The notes beneath the pieces are model-generated. The model was given only the letters and a program-made list of their open reading frames with translations. It was not told the DNA's origin and ran no database searches. DNA of 64,000 nucleotides, from assembly GCF_003319115.1 (NCBI RefSeq), contig NZ_QOHF01000005.1, positions 124,001 through 188,000 of the forward strand, read 5' to 3'. Both the position numbers and the translations under genes were made by a program. Shown here piece by piece: positions 22,290-31,502 of this stretch; position 1 is the first letter of the stretch; every line of letters starts with the position of its first letter. The DNA comes from Geodermatophilus sp. TF02-6. Lineage in GTDB: Bacteria; Actinomycetota; Actinomycetes; Mycobacteriales; Geodermatophilaceae.

Positions 22290-22348
22290 GGTGACCTCCG
22301 CCGATCCCGTGACCGGAGCTGGCGGAGGTCACCCTGGCGGAGGTCACC
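22290..22348 (+). promoter_or_regulatory. Alternative hairpins in the dnaK-grpE spacer covering the grpE ribosome site
   Basis: GGTGACCTCCGCC (22290-22302) can pair perfectly with either of two tandem copies of GGCGGAGGTCACC (22321-22333 and 22336-22348). The second copy contains the grpE Shine-Dalgarno GGAGGT just before the ATG at 22350. The pairings are mutually exclusive, so one form hides the site and the other exposes it. Confidence 0.65.
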
Positions 22349-22349
22349 G

Positions 22350-23024
22350 ATGACACAGCCCAGGGAAGAGGAGCCGCGGGTCGTCATCCGCGACAAGCGG
22401 CGCATCGACCCGACCAGCGGCACCGTGCGGGTGCCGGCCGGTGAGCAGCCGGCCGGCGCCCGCCCGGGCGCGGACGCAGCAGGGGAGCAGATGAGCGAGC
22501 AGGGAACCGCCGTCGGGCAGACGACGACGGTGGACGACGACACGGCCCGTCAACTGGCCGAGCGGACCGAGGACCTCCAGCGGGTCACCGCCGAGTACGC
22601 CAACTACCGCCGCCGGGTGGACCGGGACCGTCAGCTGGTCGCCGACCAGGCGGCCGAGCGGTTCGCCGTGCAGCTGTTCCCGATCGTCGACGACATCGAG
22701 CGGGCCCGCGACCACGGCGACCTGACCGGCGCCTTCAAGGTGGTCGCCGACCGCGTCCTCGGCCTGCTCGACGGGCTGGACGTGACGGCGTTCGGCACGG
22801 CCGGCGACCCGTTCGACCCGGCGCTGCACGAGGCGGTCATGCACGAGACCTCGACCCAGGTCGCCGTCCCGACCGCCACGACCGTGCTGCGGCAGGGCTT
22901 CCGCCGCGGCGACCGGGTGCTGCGGACGGCGATGGTCGCGGTCACCGACCCGCAGACCCCCGCCGCCGCGTCCGAGGACACGGTGGCCGAGGGCGACCCG
23001 GCGACCGGCCCGGCGTCCGACTGA
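22350..23024 (+). CDS. grpE: Nucleotide exchange factor GrpE
   Basis: 224 residues. Releases ADP from DnaK. A disordered, charged N-terminus (about 65 residues) precedes the long coiled helix [20 protein letters not shown] and the beta-rich head with the family signature near the end ([31 protein letters not shown]). ATG 22350 has GGAGGT 5-6 bases upstream. It lies 73 bp after dnaK and 19 bp before dnaJ in the heat-shock operon. Confidence 0.96.
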   Translation: MTQPREEEPRVVIRDKRRIDPTSGTVRVPAGEQPAGARPGADAAGEQMSEQGTAVGQTTTVDDDTARQLAERTEDLQRVTAEYANYRRRVDRDRQLVADQAAERFAVQLFPIVDDIERARDHGDLTGAFKVVADRVLGLLDGLDVTAFGTAGDPFDPALHEAVMHETSTQVAVPTATTVLRQGFRRGDRVLRTAMVAVTDPQTPAAASEDTVAEGDPATGPASD

Positions 23025-23043
23025 GCGGGAGAGGGGGCGCCCG

Positions 23044-24234
23044 ATGAGCACCCGGGACTTCATCGAGAAGGACTACTACGCCGCACTGGGTGTCTCCCAG
23101 GACGCCGACGCGGCGACGATCAAGAAGGCCTACCGCCAGCTGGCCCGTGATCTGCACCCGGACAAGAACCCGGGCAACACGGAGGCCGAGGCGCGGTTCA
23201 AGGAGGTCTCCGAGGCCTACGACGTCCTCTCCGACAGCAAGCGGCGGGCCGAGTACGACGAGGCCCGCCGCCTGTTCGGGGCGGGCGGCGCCGGCGCGCG
23301 GGCCGGGTTCCCCGGTGGGTTCCCCGGCGGCAGCGGCGACCAGTCGTTCGACCTCGGCGACCTCTTCGGCACCGCGGGCGGCGGTCGCTCCGGCACCGGC
23401 GGGCTCGGCGACCTGTTCGGCGGCCTGTTCGGCGGGGGCGGCTCGGCCCGGGCCCGCAGCCAGGCGGCGTCCGGCCCGGCCCGCGGCCAGGACGTGGAGA
23501 CCGAGGCGACCCTCTCCTTCGAGGAGGCCGTCCTCGGGGTGACGGTGCCGCTGCGCATGCAGAGCCCGGGCACCTGCCCGACCTGCGCCGGCAGCGGCGC
23601 GAAGCCGGGCACGAGCCCGCACACCTGCCCGGTGTGCCAGGGCGCCGGCGTGACCAGCCGCAGCCAGGGCGCGTTCGCCTTCTCCGAGCCGTGCCGCAAC
23701 TGCCGCGGCACCGGCCAGGTGGTCGACGACCCCTGCCCGACCTGCGGCGGCAACGGCGTCACCAACCAGACCCGCACCATCACCGTGCGGATCCCGGCCG
23801 GGGTCAAGGACGGCCAGCGCATCCGGCTGGCGGGCAAGGGCGCGCCCGGGCGGCGCGGCGGGCCGGCCGGCGACCTGTTCGTCGTCGTCCACGTCTCCGA
23901 GCACCCGCTGTTCGGCCGCCGGGGCAGCGACCTCACGCTCACCGTGCCGGTCACCTTCCCCGAGGCCACCCTCGGCACCACGCTGACCGTGCCCGCCCTC
24001 GACGGCAACGTCACGCTCAAGGTCCCGGCGGGGACGGCCAGCGGCCAGACGCTGCGGGTCCGCGGACGCGGGGTCCCGGGCAAGGGCCGGGCCGGTGACC
24101 TGCTGGTCACCGTGGAGGTCGCGGTGCCCAAGCGGCTCTCGCCGGCCGCCGAGGAAGCGGTCAAGGTGCTCGACGCCGAGCTCGGTGACCCGCGGCCGCA
24201 GATCACCGCCGCGGTGCAGGGAGGTGCGCGGTGA
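23044..24234 (+). CDS. dnaJ: Chaperone DnaJ (Hsp40)
   Basis: 396 residues with the full type I layout: J domain with H38-P-D at residues about 9-75, a Gly/Phe-rich linker (about 80-150), four zinc-binding CxxCxGxG repeats (first CPTCAGSG near 178, then [24 protein letters not shown]) and two C-terminal substrate domains ending [15 protein letters not shown]. Stimulates DnaK ATPase and delivers clients. Its stop overlaps the hspR GTG by 4 bp. By operon position it matches dnaJ1 of mycobacteria. Confidence 0.97.
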   Translation: MSTRDFIEKDYYAALGVSQDADAATIKKAYRQLARDLHPDKNPGNTEAEARFKEVSEAYDVLSDSKRRAEYDEARRLFGAGGAGARAGFPGGFPGGSGDQSFDLGDLFGTAGGGRSGTGGLGDLFGGLFGGGGSARARSQAASGPARGQDVETEATLSFEEAVLGVTVPLRMQSPGTCPTCAGSGAKPGTSPHTCPVCQGAGVTSRSQGAFAFSEPCRNCRGTGQVVDDPCPTCGGNGVTNQTRTITVRIPAGVKDGQRIRLAGKGAPGRRGGPAGDLFVVVHVSEHPLFGRRGSDLTLTVPVTFPEATLGTTLTVPALDGNVTLKVPAGTASGQTLRVRGRGVPGKGRAGDLLVTVEVAVPKRLSPAAEEAVKVLDAELGDPRPQITAAVQGGAR

Positions 24235-24689
24235 CGGCCCCCGCCGCCGGCGGCCGCACCCGGGAGGACGCCGGCCGCGGCGTCGCCGACGACGCGCCGG
24301 TCTTCGTCATCTCCGTCGCCGCCGAACTGGCCGGCATGCACGCCCAGACGCTGCGCCAGTACGACCGGCTGGGGCTGGTCAGCCCGGGCCGCACCCCCGG
24401 CGGTGGCCGGCGGTACAGCCCGCGCGACGTCGCGCTGCTGCGCGAGGTGCAGCGGCTGTCCCAGGAGGACGGCGTCAACCTGGCCGGGATCAAGCGGATC
24501 ATCGACCTGGAGTCGCAGGTCGAGGCGCTGCGGCAGCGGGTGCAGGAGCTGCTCGCCGAGCTGGAGGTCGCCGAGGGCCGGCGGATCGCCGCGGAGTCGG
24601 CGCTGCGGGCCGGCTACGGAGGCGACCTGGCGCCGATGCGGCCCGCGACCTCCGCGCTGGTGGTCTGGCGTCCCCGGGACGACCGGTGA
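24231..24689 (+). CDS. hspR: Heat-shock repressor HspR (MerR family)
   Basis: 152 residues. The MerR-type helix-turn-helix is at residues about 26-95: [20 protein letters not shown], then YDRLGLVSP and [21 protein letters not shown] leucine-rich coiled coil ([20 protein letters not shown]) follows. In actinobacteria HspR binds HAIR motifs with DnaK as co-repressor; candidate sites are before dnaK (20326) and clpB (37503). GTG start overlaps the dnaJ stop (GTGA), giving coupling of repressor and chaperone synthesis. Confidence 0.95.
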   Translation: MTAPAAGGRTREDAGRGVADDAPVFVISVAAELAGMHAQTLRQYDRLGLVSPGRTPGGGRRYSPRDVALLREVQRLSQEDGVNLAGIKRIIDLESQVEALRQRVQELLAELEVAEGRRIAAESALRAGYGGDLAPMRPATSALVVWRPRDDR

Positions 24690-25249
24690 TCGAGCGGGCG
24701 AGCTCACCGGTGGCCGCGGCACCGCCCGGTCGCGGTGGCGACGAGCGCCGGCGAGCAGGTGCCCTGGCCGACCCGCGCGCCGCGTTCGTCCGGGTGGAGC
24801 GCGAGATCGGCCTGCTGCTGCGGCGCTCCCGGGCGATCTCGGCCCGGCTCTCCCGGGAGCTGCACCCCGACCTCGACGGCGCGGCCTACGGGCTGCTCGC
24901 CCTGCTGGAGGACGCCGGCCCGCTGCGGGCCAGCGACCTGGTGGCCCGGCTCGGGCTGGACAAGAGCACGGTGAGCCGCCAGGTCGCCTCGCTGGTCGAC
25001 CTGGGCCTGGTCACCCGGGAGGCCGACCCGGCCGACGGGCGCGCGCAGGTGCTGCGCACCTCCGCGGACGGAGCGGCGCGGCTCGCCCGCATCCGGGAGG
25101 CCCGCCGAGCCCGCTGGGAGACCGACCTGGCCGACTGGCCCGCCGAGGACGTCGCCACGCTCGGCCAGCTGCTGGGCCGGCTCAACCGGCTGGGCGAGGC
25201 CCGCGAGGCCGAGGCCGCCGACCGCCGCGAGGCCGCCGGCGGCCGCTGA
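24686..25249 (+). CDS. MarR-family regulator in the dnaK operon
   Basis: 187 residues. Winged helix-turn-helix LRASDLVARLGLDKSTVSRQ with wing VTREADPADGRAQVLR (residues about 90-135), typical of MarR proteins, flanked by helices for dimerisation. GTG 24686 overlaps the hspR stop (GTGA), so it is co-translated with the heat-shock operon. A MarR protein as last gene here is not part of the textbook operon; its target is unknown. The first about 30 residues are disordered, and a later start cannot be excluded. Confidence 0.85.
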   Translation: MIERASSPVAAAPPGRGGDERRRAGALADPRAAFVRVEREIGLLLRRSRAISARLSRELHPDLDGAAYGLLALLEDAGPLRASDLVARLGLDKSTVSRQVASLVDLGLVTREADPADGRAQVLRTSADGAARLARIREARRARWETDLADWPAEDVATLGQLLGRLNRLGEAREAEAADRREAAGGR

Positions 25250-25270
25250 AGCCCCCGGGACGGCGGGGCC

Positions 25271-27052
25271 TCAGGGGCCGGGGACCATCCAGCCCAGCAC
25301 CGGCGTGGCCTGCAGCACCACGATCAGGCACATGGCCAGCAGGAGCAGCATGCTCCAGCCGAACACCTTGCGGAACAGCTCCCCCTCCCGGCCGGCCATG
25401 CCGACGGCGGAGGCCGCGATGGCCAGGTTCTGCGGGCTGACCATCTTGCCCATGACCCCGCCGGAGGAGTTGGCCGCAGCCAGCAGCACCGGGTCGAGGC
25501 CGGCGCCGACCGCGGTCTGCACCTGCAGCGCGCCGAACAGCGCGTTGGCCGAGGTGTCCGACCCGGTCACCGCCACCCCGATCCAGCCGAGGATCGGTGA
25601 GAGGAACGCGAAGAAGGCGCCGGTCCCGGCCAGCGCCCGGCCGAGGTGGCCGGTCATCCCCGACTGGTTGAGCACGTAGGCCAGCGCCAGCACCGCCATG
25701 ACGGTGACGATGGCCCACTTCAGCTCCCGGTAGGTGTCGACGTAGGCCCGCAGCGCCCGCCCGGGGGAGATCCGCAGCACCAGCATGGTGAGGATGCCGG
25801 CGAGGATCATCAGGGTGCCGGCCGCGGGCAGCCAGTTGACGGTGAAGGTCGTCGACGCCAGCTCGGTGTTCGACCCGGCCGCGAACACGTCCAGCCCCGG
25901 CCACGGGAAGGTGAACGTCCACGGCTGCTCGGCCAGCGCCGCCTTGACCGGGCCCAGGTTGGCCAGCGCGAAGATCACGATGACGATCCCGTACGGGGCG
26001 TAGGCCTTGACCACCTCGTCCCGGCTGTCGGGCACCGCCGGGGTGGCGTCGGCGCCGGTGCGCGGGGCGTGCGGGTCGCGCGGGCCCTGCCGCCCCGGGG
26101 CGTCGCCGAGCTCCTCGCCGGCGGTGACCCCGGCTCCGCCGGCCGCCGTCCGGGTCGTGGCACCGTGCCCGCCGGACCCCGCCGCGGCGGTCCCGGCGGT
26201 CGCGGTCACCGGCTGGTACGCGGCCGGGCGCACCCGGACGACGGCGACGACCGCAGCCGCGGCCACCAGCGAGGCGATGATGTCGGTCAGCGGCACCGAG
26301 ATGTAGTTGGCGGCGACGAACTGGGCGAGGCCGAAGGAGACGCCGGCCACGACCGCCTCCAGCCACGTGTCCTTGAGCCCGCGCCGGCCGTCGACGACCA
26401 GCACCAGCACCAGCGGCACGAACGCGGCGACGATCGGCGTCTGCCGCCCGGCCATGGCGCCCAGGGTGTCGACGGTGAGCCGCGCGTCGTCGCTCACACC
26501 GGAGGTCACCGTGGCCAGCGTGACGATCGGCGTGGCCAGCGCCCCGAACGCGACCGGCGCCGTGTTCGCGATCAGCGCCACCGCCGCGGCCTTGATCGGT
26601 GCGAAGCCCAGCGCCATCAGCATGACGACGCTGATCGCGACCGGCGTCCCGAAGCCGGCCAGCGCCTCGAGCAGGGCGCCGAAGCAGAAGGCGATGATGA
26701 TCGCCTGGATCCGCTGGTCGGGGCTGACCTTCTCGAACGAGCGCCGCAGGACGTCGAAGTGGCCGGTGGCGACCGTGAGGTTGTAGACCCAGATCGCGTT
26801 GATGACGATCCACAGGATCGGGAAGAACCCGAAGGCCGCCCCCTCCGACGCCGAGAGCAGGGCCTGGCCCACCGGCATCCGGAACGCCGCGACGGCGAGG
26901 ACCAGCGCGACGGCGAGGGAGATCAACCCGGCCAGCCAGGCCTTGACCCTCAGCGCGCCGAGCAGCAGGAACAGCGCGAGCAGCGGGATCGCCGCCACCA
27001 GCGCGCTCAGTGCGAGTGACCCGCCGACCGGGTCGACGACCTGCTCGAACAC
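25271..27052 (-). CDS. LctP-family permease (L-lactate/glycolate:H+ symporter)
   Basis: 593 residues with about 13 membrane helices. Family motifs include ALLEALAGFGTPVAISVVML, FGALATPIVTLATVTSG and the C-terminal GSDTSANALFGALQV and ANSSGGVMGKMVSPQNLAIA. A hydrophilic insert of about 65 residues (about 275-340, Gly/Ala-rich) interrupts the centre. LctP proteins carry L-lactate, and the related GlcA carries glycolate. Here it is downstream of glcDEF and malate synthase on the same strand, so glycolate is the likelier substrate (inference from context). A hairpin repeat separates it from glcF. Confidence 0.9.
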   Translation of the reverse strand: MFEQVVDPVGGSLALSALVAAIPLLALFLLLGALRVKAWLAGLISLAVALVLAVAAFRMPVGQALLSASEGAAFGFFPILWIVINAIWVYNLTVATGHFDVLRRSFEKVSPDQRIQAIIIAFCFGALLEALAGFGTPVAISVVMLMALGFAPIKAAAVALIANTAPVAFGALATPIVTLATVTSGVSDDARLTVDTLGAMAGRQTPIVAAFVPLVLVLVVDGRRGLKDTWLEAVVAGVSFGLAQFVAANYISVPLTDIIASLVAAAAVVAVVRVRPAAYQPVTATAGTAAAGSGGHGATTRTAAGGAGVTAGEELGDAPGRQGPRDPHAPRTGADATPAVPDSRDEVVKAYAPYGIVIVIFALANLGPVKAALAEQPWTFTFPWPGLDVFAAGSNTELASTTFTVNWLPAAGTLMILAGILTMLVLRISPGRALRAYVDTYRELKWAIVTVMAVLALAYVLNQSGMTGHLGRALAGTGAFFAFLSPILGWIGVAVTGSDTSANALFGALQVQTAVGAGLDPVLLAAANSSGGVMGKMVSPQNLAIAASAVGMAGREGELFRKVFGWSMLLLLAMCLIVVLQATPVLGWMVPGP

Positions 27053-27080
27053 GGTGCTCCTCCTGGTGACGAGCTGGAAC

Positions 27081-27196
27081 GGCCCCCGTGCAGGGAGAAG
27101 GACCCCCTCCTCCCCACCCCTCGCTCCGCTCGGAGGGGGACCCGGGAGGGGGCCTGGCTGCCGAGCCTGCGAGCAGTGGGGGCAGGAGGGTCCTTC
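27081..27196. repeat. GC-rich hairpin repeat, copy 2 (composite)
   Basis: A full copy in reverse orientation (27097-27154: GAAGGACCCCCTCC to GGAGGGGGCC) joined to the right half of another (27155-27196: GAGCCTGCGAGCAGTGGGGG to TCCTTC). It fills the gap between glcF and the permease and may attenuate transcription between them. Confidence 0.7.
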
Positions 27197-27200
27197 CTCC

Positions 27201-28541
27201 TCAGGGAACGCCGAGCGCCGAGGGCGGCAGCCCCCGGATGGAGGCGTCGAGGACCTCGACGGTGTGCGCCATCCCGATGCGGGCGCCCCGGCGCTGCAGG
27301 GACGCGGCGACCTGCATGAGGCAGCCGGGGTTCGCCGTCACCAGCAGGGACGCCCCGGTGGCCGCGATGTTGGCCGCTTTGCGGTCGCCCAGCTCGCGGG
27401 CCGGCTCGGGGTTGAGCACGTTCCAGATGCCGGCCGAGCCGCAGCAGATGGCCGACTCGGCGATCTCCCGCAGCTCGAGGCCGGGGATCTCCCGCAGCAG
27501 CGCCCGGGGCTGGGCGCGCACGCCCTGGGCGTGGGCCAGGTGGCAGGCGTCGTGGTAGGCCACGCTCACCTCGAGCGGGTGACGGGGGGCGACCGAGCCG
27601 AGCTCGGCGAGGATCTCGGAGACGTCGCGCACCCGCGCCGCGAACGCCTCGACGCGCTGGGCGTAGGCGGGGTCGTCGGCCAGCAGCAGCGCGTACTCCT
27701 TCATGCTCGACCCGCAGCCGGCGGCGTTGACCACCACGGCGTCCACGCCGGCGGCCTCGAAGGCGTCGACGGTCCGCCGGGCGAACCGCTTCGCCTCCTC
27801 GTCCCGGCCGTTGTGCACCGACAGCGCGCCGCAGCAGCCCTGGGCCTGCGGCACGATGACGTCGCAGCCCTCGGCCGCCAGCACGCGCACGGTGGCGGCG
27901 TTGACACCGGGGAAGAACTCGCCCTGCACGCAGCCGGTGAGCAGCCCGACGACGGCCCGCCGCCGGCCGACCGCGGGGGTGCGGGCCGGGATGGGTTCGC
28001 GCTTGTCCGGCGGCGGCGGCGCCAGGCTCGCCATCATGGCCAGCTTGGGCGCGAACCGCTCGAGCAGGCCGGTGCGGCGCACCAGCGCCGGCATGCCGGT
28101 GCGCTGGTAGGCCCGCAGCGCCCGCAGCCGCCGCTTGTGCGGGAACAGCGCGAAGATCGCCGTCCGCAGCGCCCGGTCCTTGGGCGTGCGGGTGTGGTTG
28201 CGCTCGACCTGTGCCCGGGTGGCCTCGATCAGCTTGTCGTACTGCACCCCCGACGGGCAGGCGGTCACGCAGGCCATGCAGCCCAGGCACGCGTCGAAGT
28301 GCTGCACCATCGAATCGGTCATCGGCTCGCCCTCGAGCCCGGACTTCATGAGGTAGATCCGGCCGCGGGGGGAGTCCATCTCCTCGCCCCACAGGGTGTA
28401 GGTGGGGCAGGTGGTCAGGCAGAAGCCGCAGTGCACGCAGTCGCTGACCAGCTCGGCCGAGGGCGGGTGGTGCGCGTCGAAGGCGCCGGGCGCGGGCACG
28501 CCCAGCGGCACGGGTCCGCTGCGCTCGGGCGTCGTCGTCAT
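27201..28541 (-). CDS. glcF: Glycolate oxidase iron-sulfur subunit GlcF
   Basis: 446 residues. Carries electrons from the flavin subunits to the membrane quinone pool. Two ferredoxin-type clusters are seen, CVHCGFCLTTCP near residue 35 and CLGCMACVTACP near 86, followed by two CCG domains (GCVQGEFFPG..CCGALSVHNG; ACHLAHAQGV..CCGSAGIWNV) with the family C-terminus ANPGCLMQVAA. Third structural gene of the minus-strand operon after glcD and glcE. The arrangement matches E. coli glcDEF. An L-lactate LldEFG-type origin is less likely because GlcD and GlcE are both present. Confidence 0.92.
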   Translation of the reverse strand: MTTTPERSGPVPLGVPAPGAFDAHHPPSAELVSDCVHCGFCLTTCPTYTLWGEEMDSPRGRIYLMKSGLEGEPMTDSMVQHFDACLGCMACVTACPSGVQYDKLIEATRAQVERNHTRTPKDRALRTAIFALFPHKRRLRALRAYQRTGMPALVRRTGLLERFAPKLAMMASLAPPPPDKREPIPARTPAVGRRRAVVGLLTGCVQGEFFPGVNAATVRVLAAEGCDVIVPQAQGCCGALSVHNGRDEEAKRFARRTVDAFEAAGVDAVVVNAAGCGSSMKEYALLLADDPAYAQRVEAFAARVRDVSEILAELGSVAPRHPLEVSVAYHDACHLAHAQGVRAQPRALLREIPGLELREIAESAICCGSAGIWNVLNPEPARELGDRKAANIAATGASLLVTANPGCLMQVAASLQRRGARIGMAHTVEVLDASIRGLPPSALGVP

Positions 28542-28566
28542 CAGATCCCTCCTCCGAACCGGCTGT

Positions 28567-29838
28567 TCACAGCCCGCCCACGAACCGCCCGGGCGCGAGC
28601 CGGCGCTCCGGGTCGAACCGCTCCTTCACCCGGCGCATCAGGTCCAGCGCGGGGACCGGCCCCCAGGTGTCCACCGCCGCCTCCACCTGCGGTGGGGCGT
28701 CGAGGACGACCAGCGCCCCGCCGGCCCGGGTGCACACCGCGCGCAGCCGCTCGACCACCGCGGCGACGGCGGCGGCGTCGGCGTCCGCGGGGAGCGCGCC
28801 GTACAGCACGCCGGCGCCACCGGACCCGCGCAGGTCGATCGCCGTCCCGGCGTCGGCCGCCGCCGACCGGGCGGTGGCGAGCACCCGGGCCAGGCCGGAG
28901 AGGGCGAACGTGGCCTTGAGCGCGGTCGGGCGCCCCGGTCCGTCGGCCCACGGGTACCGGGCCCAGCCGGCCGGCGGGTCGGGGCTCGCGGCGGCGTCGG
29001 GGCCGAGCAGCTGCCGGGTCGTCGCCGTCCGCCCCTCGACGCCGGCCTCGATCCCCTCCAGCAGCACCGACACCGAGCCGGGGCCGCCGGCGGGCCAGTC
29101 GACCTCGACCGCGGACGGGACGACCTGCGCCTGCACCACCTGCTGGACCAGCCGCTGGGCCTCCTCCGGCCGGTCGAACGGCGCGGTGACGACCCGGCGG
29201 GCCGCCGGCAGCGGGTGCAGCCGGAACACCGCCTCGGTGACGACGGCGAGCGTGCCGAACGAGCCGATGACCAGCTTGCCCAGGTCGTAGCCGGCCACGT
29301 TCTTCACCACCCGGCCGCCGGCCCTGGCCACGACGCCGTCGGCGCGGACGACGGTGACGCCGATGAGCAGGTCGCGGGCGGTGCCGACACCGACCCGCGA
29401 CGGGCCGCTGGCGTTGGTGGCCAGCGTGCCGCCCACGGTGGCGCCCTCGACGGTCCCGTCGAGGGCGAGGCGCTGCCCGGCTGCGGCGACCGTGCGCTGC
29501 ACGTCGGCCAGCGGCGTCCCGGCCTGGGCCTCGACGATCAGGTCGCCGGCGGCGTGGTCGAGGACGGCGGCCAGCCGGGACAGGTCGACGACCAGGTCGG
29601 CCCGCTCCGGCGGCCGGCCCCAGGTGAGCTTGGTGCCCCGACCGCGGGGGACGACGGCCAGGCCGTGCGCGGCCGCGGCCCGCAGCACCTCGGCGACCTC
29701 GGGCGTGGACGCCGGCCGGGCGACGAGGGCGGGCTGCACGCCGTCGACGGCGTCGGCCTCGGTGGCGTCGGCGACGTCCCCGCAGGCCGAGGTCAGCGCG
29801 CTGCGGGCGGCTCCCAGGTCGGTGCCGAGGGCGGTCAT
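28567..29838 (-). CDS. glcE: Glycolate oxidase FAD-binding subunit GlcE
   Basis: 423 residues. FAD_binding_4 (PCMH-type) domain: ALVARPASTPEVAEVLRAAA, VVPRGRGTKLTWG, VEAQAGTPLADVQ and TLATNASGPSRVG in residues about 40-155, then the ARDLLIGVTVVRADG and GYDLGKLVIGSFGTLAVVTE segments. It lacks most of the large C-terminal domain of GlcD, as GlcE does. The ATG at 29838 overlaps the glcD stop (ATGA). Works with GlcD and GlcF to oxidise glycolate to glyoxylate. Confidence 0.92.
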   Translation of the reverse strand: MTALGTDLGAARSALTSACGDVADATEADAVDGVQPALVARPASTPEVAEVLRAAAAHGLAVVPRGRGTKLTWGRPPERADLVVDLSRLAAVLDHAAGDLIVEAQAGTPLADVQRTVAAAGQRLALDGTVEGATVGGTLATNASGPSRVGVGTARDLLIGVTVVRADGVVARAGGRVVKNVAGYDLGKLVIGSFGTLAVVTEAVFRLHPLPAARRVVTAPFDRPEEAQRLVQQVVQAQVVPSAVEVDWPAGGPGSVSVLLEGIEAGVEGRTATTRQLLGPDAAASPDPPAGWARYPWADGPGRPTALKATFALSGLARVLATARSAAADAGTAIDLRGSGGAGVLYGALPADADAAAVAAVVERLRAVCTRAGGALVVLDAPPQVEAAVDTWGPVPALDLMRRVKERFDPERRLAPGRFVGGL

Positions 29839-31397
29839 CAGAACGCCTCCGCCTTGCCGGCCGCGACCAGCGGGTGCGGCGCGCCCCTCTTCTTGCCGGG
29901 TACCTCCCCGCACAGCCGCGGGGTGGGGAAGACCTTGCCGGGGTTGGCGATTCCGTCGGGGTCGAAGGCGCAGCGGACCAGCTGCATGGTGTCCAGGTCC
30001 TCGTCGCTGAACATCTTGGGCATGTAGGCGGCCTTGTCGATGCCGACGCCGTGCTCGCCGGTGATCGACCCGCCGGAGCCGATGCACAGGTCGAGGATGG
30101 CGCCGCTGACCTCCTCGGCGGCCTTGCCCGCGCCCTCGACCGCGTCGTCGAAGAGGACCAGCGGGTGCAGGTTGCCGTCGCCGGCGTGGAACACGTTGGC
30201 CACGCGGACGCCGGAGGAGGCCGACAGCTCGGCGATCGCGCGCAGCACCCCGGGCAGCGCGGTCCGCGGGATGACGCCGTCCTGGACGATGTAGTCCGGG
30301 CTGATCCGGCCCACCGCGGCGAAGGCGGACTTGCGGCCCTTCCAGATCAGCGCCCGCTCGGTGGCGTCGGTGGCCACCCGCAGGGCGAAGGCGCCGTGCT
30401 CGCGGCAGGTCCGCTCCACCTGGGCGAACTCGTGCTCGACCTCGACCGCGGGGCCGTCGAGCTCGACGACGAGCACCGCCCCGGCGCCGGCCGGGTAGTC
30501 GCAGTGGGTGGCGGCCTCGGCGGCCTCGATGGCGAGGGCGTCCATCATCTCGATCGCCGCCGGCACGATCCCGGCGCCGATGATCGCCGAGGTGGCCGCG
30601 CCGGCGTCGTCGGTGGAGGCGAAGCCGGCCAGCAGCGTGCGCACCTCCTGGGGGAGGCGGGTCAGCTTCACGACCGCCCGCGTCGCGATGCCCAGGGTGC
30701 CCTCCGAGCCGACGACCGCGCCGAGCAGGTCGTAGCCGGGGGCGTCCGGGGCGAGCCCGCCGAGCTGCACCACTTCCCCCTGGGGTGTCACGAACTCGGC
30801 GCCGAGGACGTGGTTGGTGGTGAAGCCGTACTTCAGGCAGTGCGCGCCGCCGGAGTTCTCGGCCAGGTTGCCGCCGATCGAGCAGATCTGCTGGCTGCTC
30901 GGGTCCGGTGCGTAGTAGTAGCCCGTCGGGGTGGCCGCGTGCGTGACGTCGAGGTTGAGGACGCCGGGGTCGACGACGGCGCGCTGGTCGGCCGGGCGGA
31001 TCTCGTGGATGGTGCGCATCCGCGAGGTCACCACCAGGACGCCGTCGGCCCGGGGGAGGGCGCCGCCGGACAGGCCGGTGCCCGACCCCCGGGCGACGAA
31101 CGGCACGCCGTGCTCGGCGCAGGCGCGGACGACGGCCGCCAGCTGTTCGGTGGTCTGCGGCAGCACCACAAGGGCGGGGGTGACGCGGTAGTGGGCCAGC
31201 CCGTCGCACTCGTAGGTGCGCAGCTCGATCCGGTCGCTGACGACCGCGTTCGCGGGCAGCACCGCCCGGACCGCCCGGGTCACCGCGGCCATCGCCTCGG
31301 GGTTGCCGCCCGCCTCGCCGGTGGCGCCGGTCTCCTCCGGGGACACGGGACCGAGCACCGGCCCCGCCGTCGTCTCCGTTCCGTGCGTGCCGCCCAT
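29838..31397 (-). CDS. glcD: Glycolate oxidase subunit GlcD (FAD-linked)
   Basis: 519 residues, the catalytic flavoprotein. PCMH FAD domain: ALVVLPQTTEQLAAVVRACA, PFVARGSGTGLSGGALPRAD, QICSIGGNLAENSGGAHCLK and LLGAVVGSEGTLGIATRAVV; C-terminal substrate domain with VFHAGDGNLHPLVLFD and ITGEHGVGIDKAAYMPKMF. Oxidises glycolate (or D-lactate in paralogues) to the keto acid. The 40 extra N-terminal residues (Gly/Thr/Glu-rich) look disordered. It lies 70 bp after malate synthase and overlaps glcE by 4 bp. The malate synthase neighbour favours glycolate over D-lactate as substrate. Confidence 0.92.
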   Translation of the reverse strand: MGGTHGTETTAGPVLGPVSPEETGATGEAGGNPEAMAAVTRAVRAVLPANAVVSDRIELRTYECDGLAHYRVTPALVVLPQTTEQLAAVVRACAEHGVPFVARGSGTGLSGGALPRADGVLVVTSRMRTIHEIRPADQRAVVDPGVLNLDVTHAATPTGYYYAPDPSSQQICSIGGNLAENSGGAHCLKYGFTTNHVLGAEFVTPQGEVVQLGGLAPDAPGYDLLGAVVGSEGTLGIATRAVVKLTRLPQEVRTLLAGFASTDDAGAATSAIIGAGIVPAAIEMMDALAIEAAEAATHCDYPAGAGAVLVVELDGPAVEVEHEFAQVERTCREHGAFALRVATDATERALIWKGRKSAFAAVGRISPDYIVQDGVIPRTALPGVLRAIAELSASSGVRVANVFHAGDGNLHPLVLFDDAVEGAGKAAEEVSGAILDLCIGSGGSITGEHGVGIDKAAYMPKMFSDEDLDTMQLVRCAFDPDGIANPGKVFPTPRLCGEVPGKKRGAPHPLVAAGKAEAF

Positions 31398-31432
31398 GGC
31401 TCAGGCCTCCGGTCAGCCGACGCCGTCGTCGG

Positions 31433-31502
31433 TCAGGGCATCCGCTCGCAGGCGGACAGGTTCGGGATCAGGGCATCCGCTCGTAGGCGGGCAGGGTCAG
31501 GA
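31433..31502. repeat. 35-bp tandem duplication at the 3' end of malate synthase
   Basis: 31468-31502 (the last codons and stop of aceB) is repeated at 31433-31467 with about four differences; both begin TCAGGGCATCCGCTCG. The second copy still ends in an in-frame-looking ERMP-stop but lies after the real stop. Confidence 0.85.

Noticed and set aside
28567-31209. An 880-codon continuous frame spanning glcE and part of glcD
   Set aside because: Only the part from 29838 down is real GlcE. The upstream extension is an alternate frame of glcD, rich in Arg and Pro.
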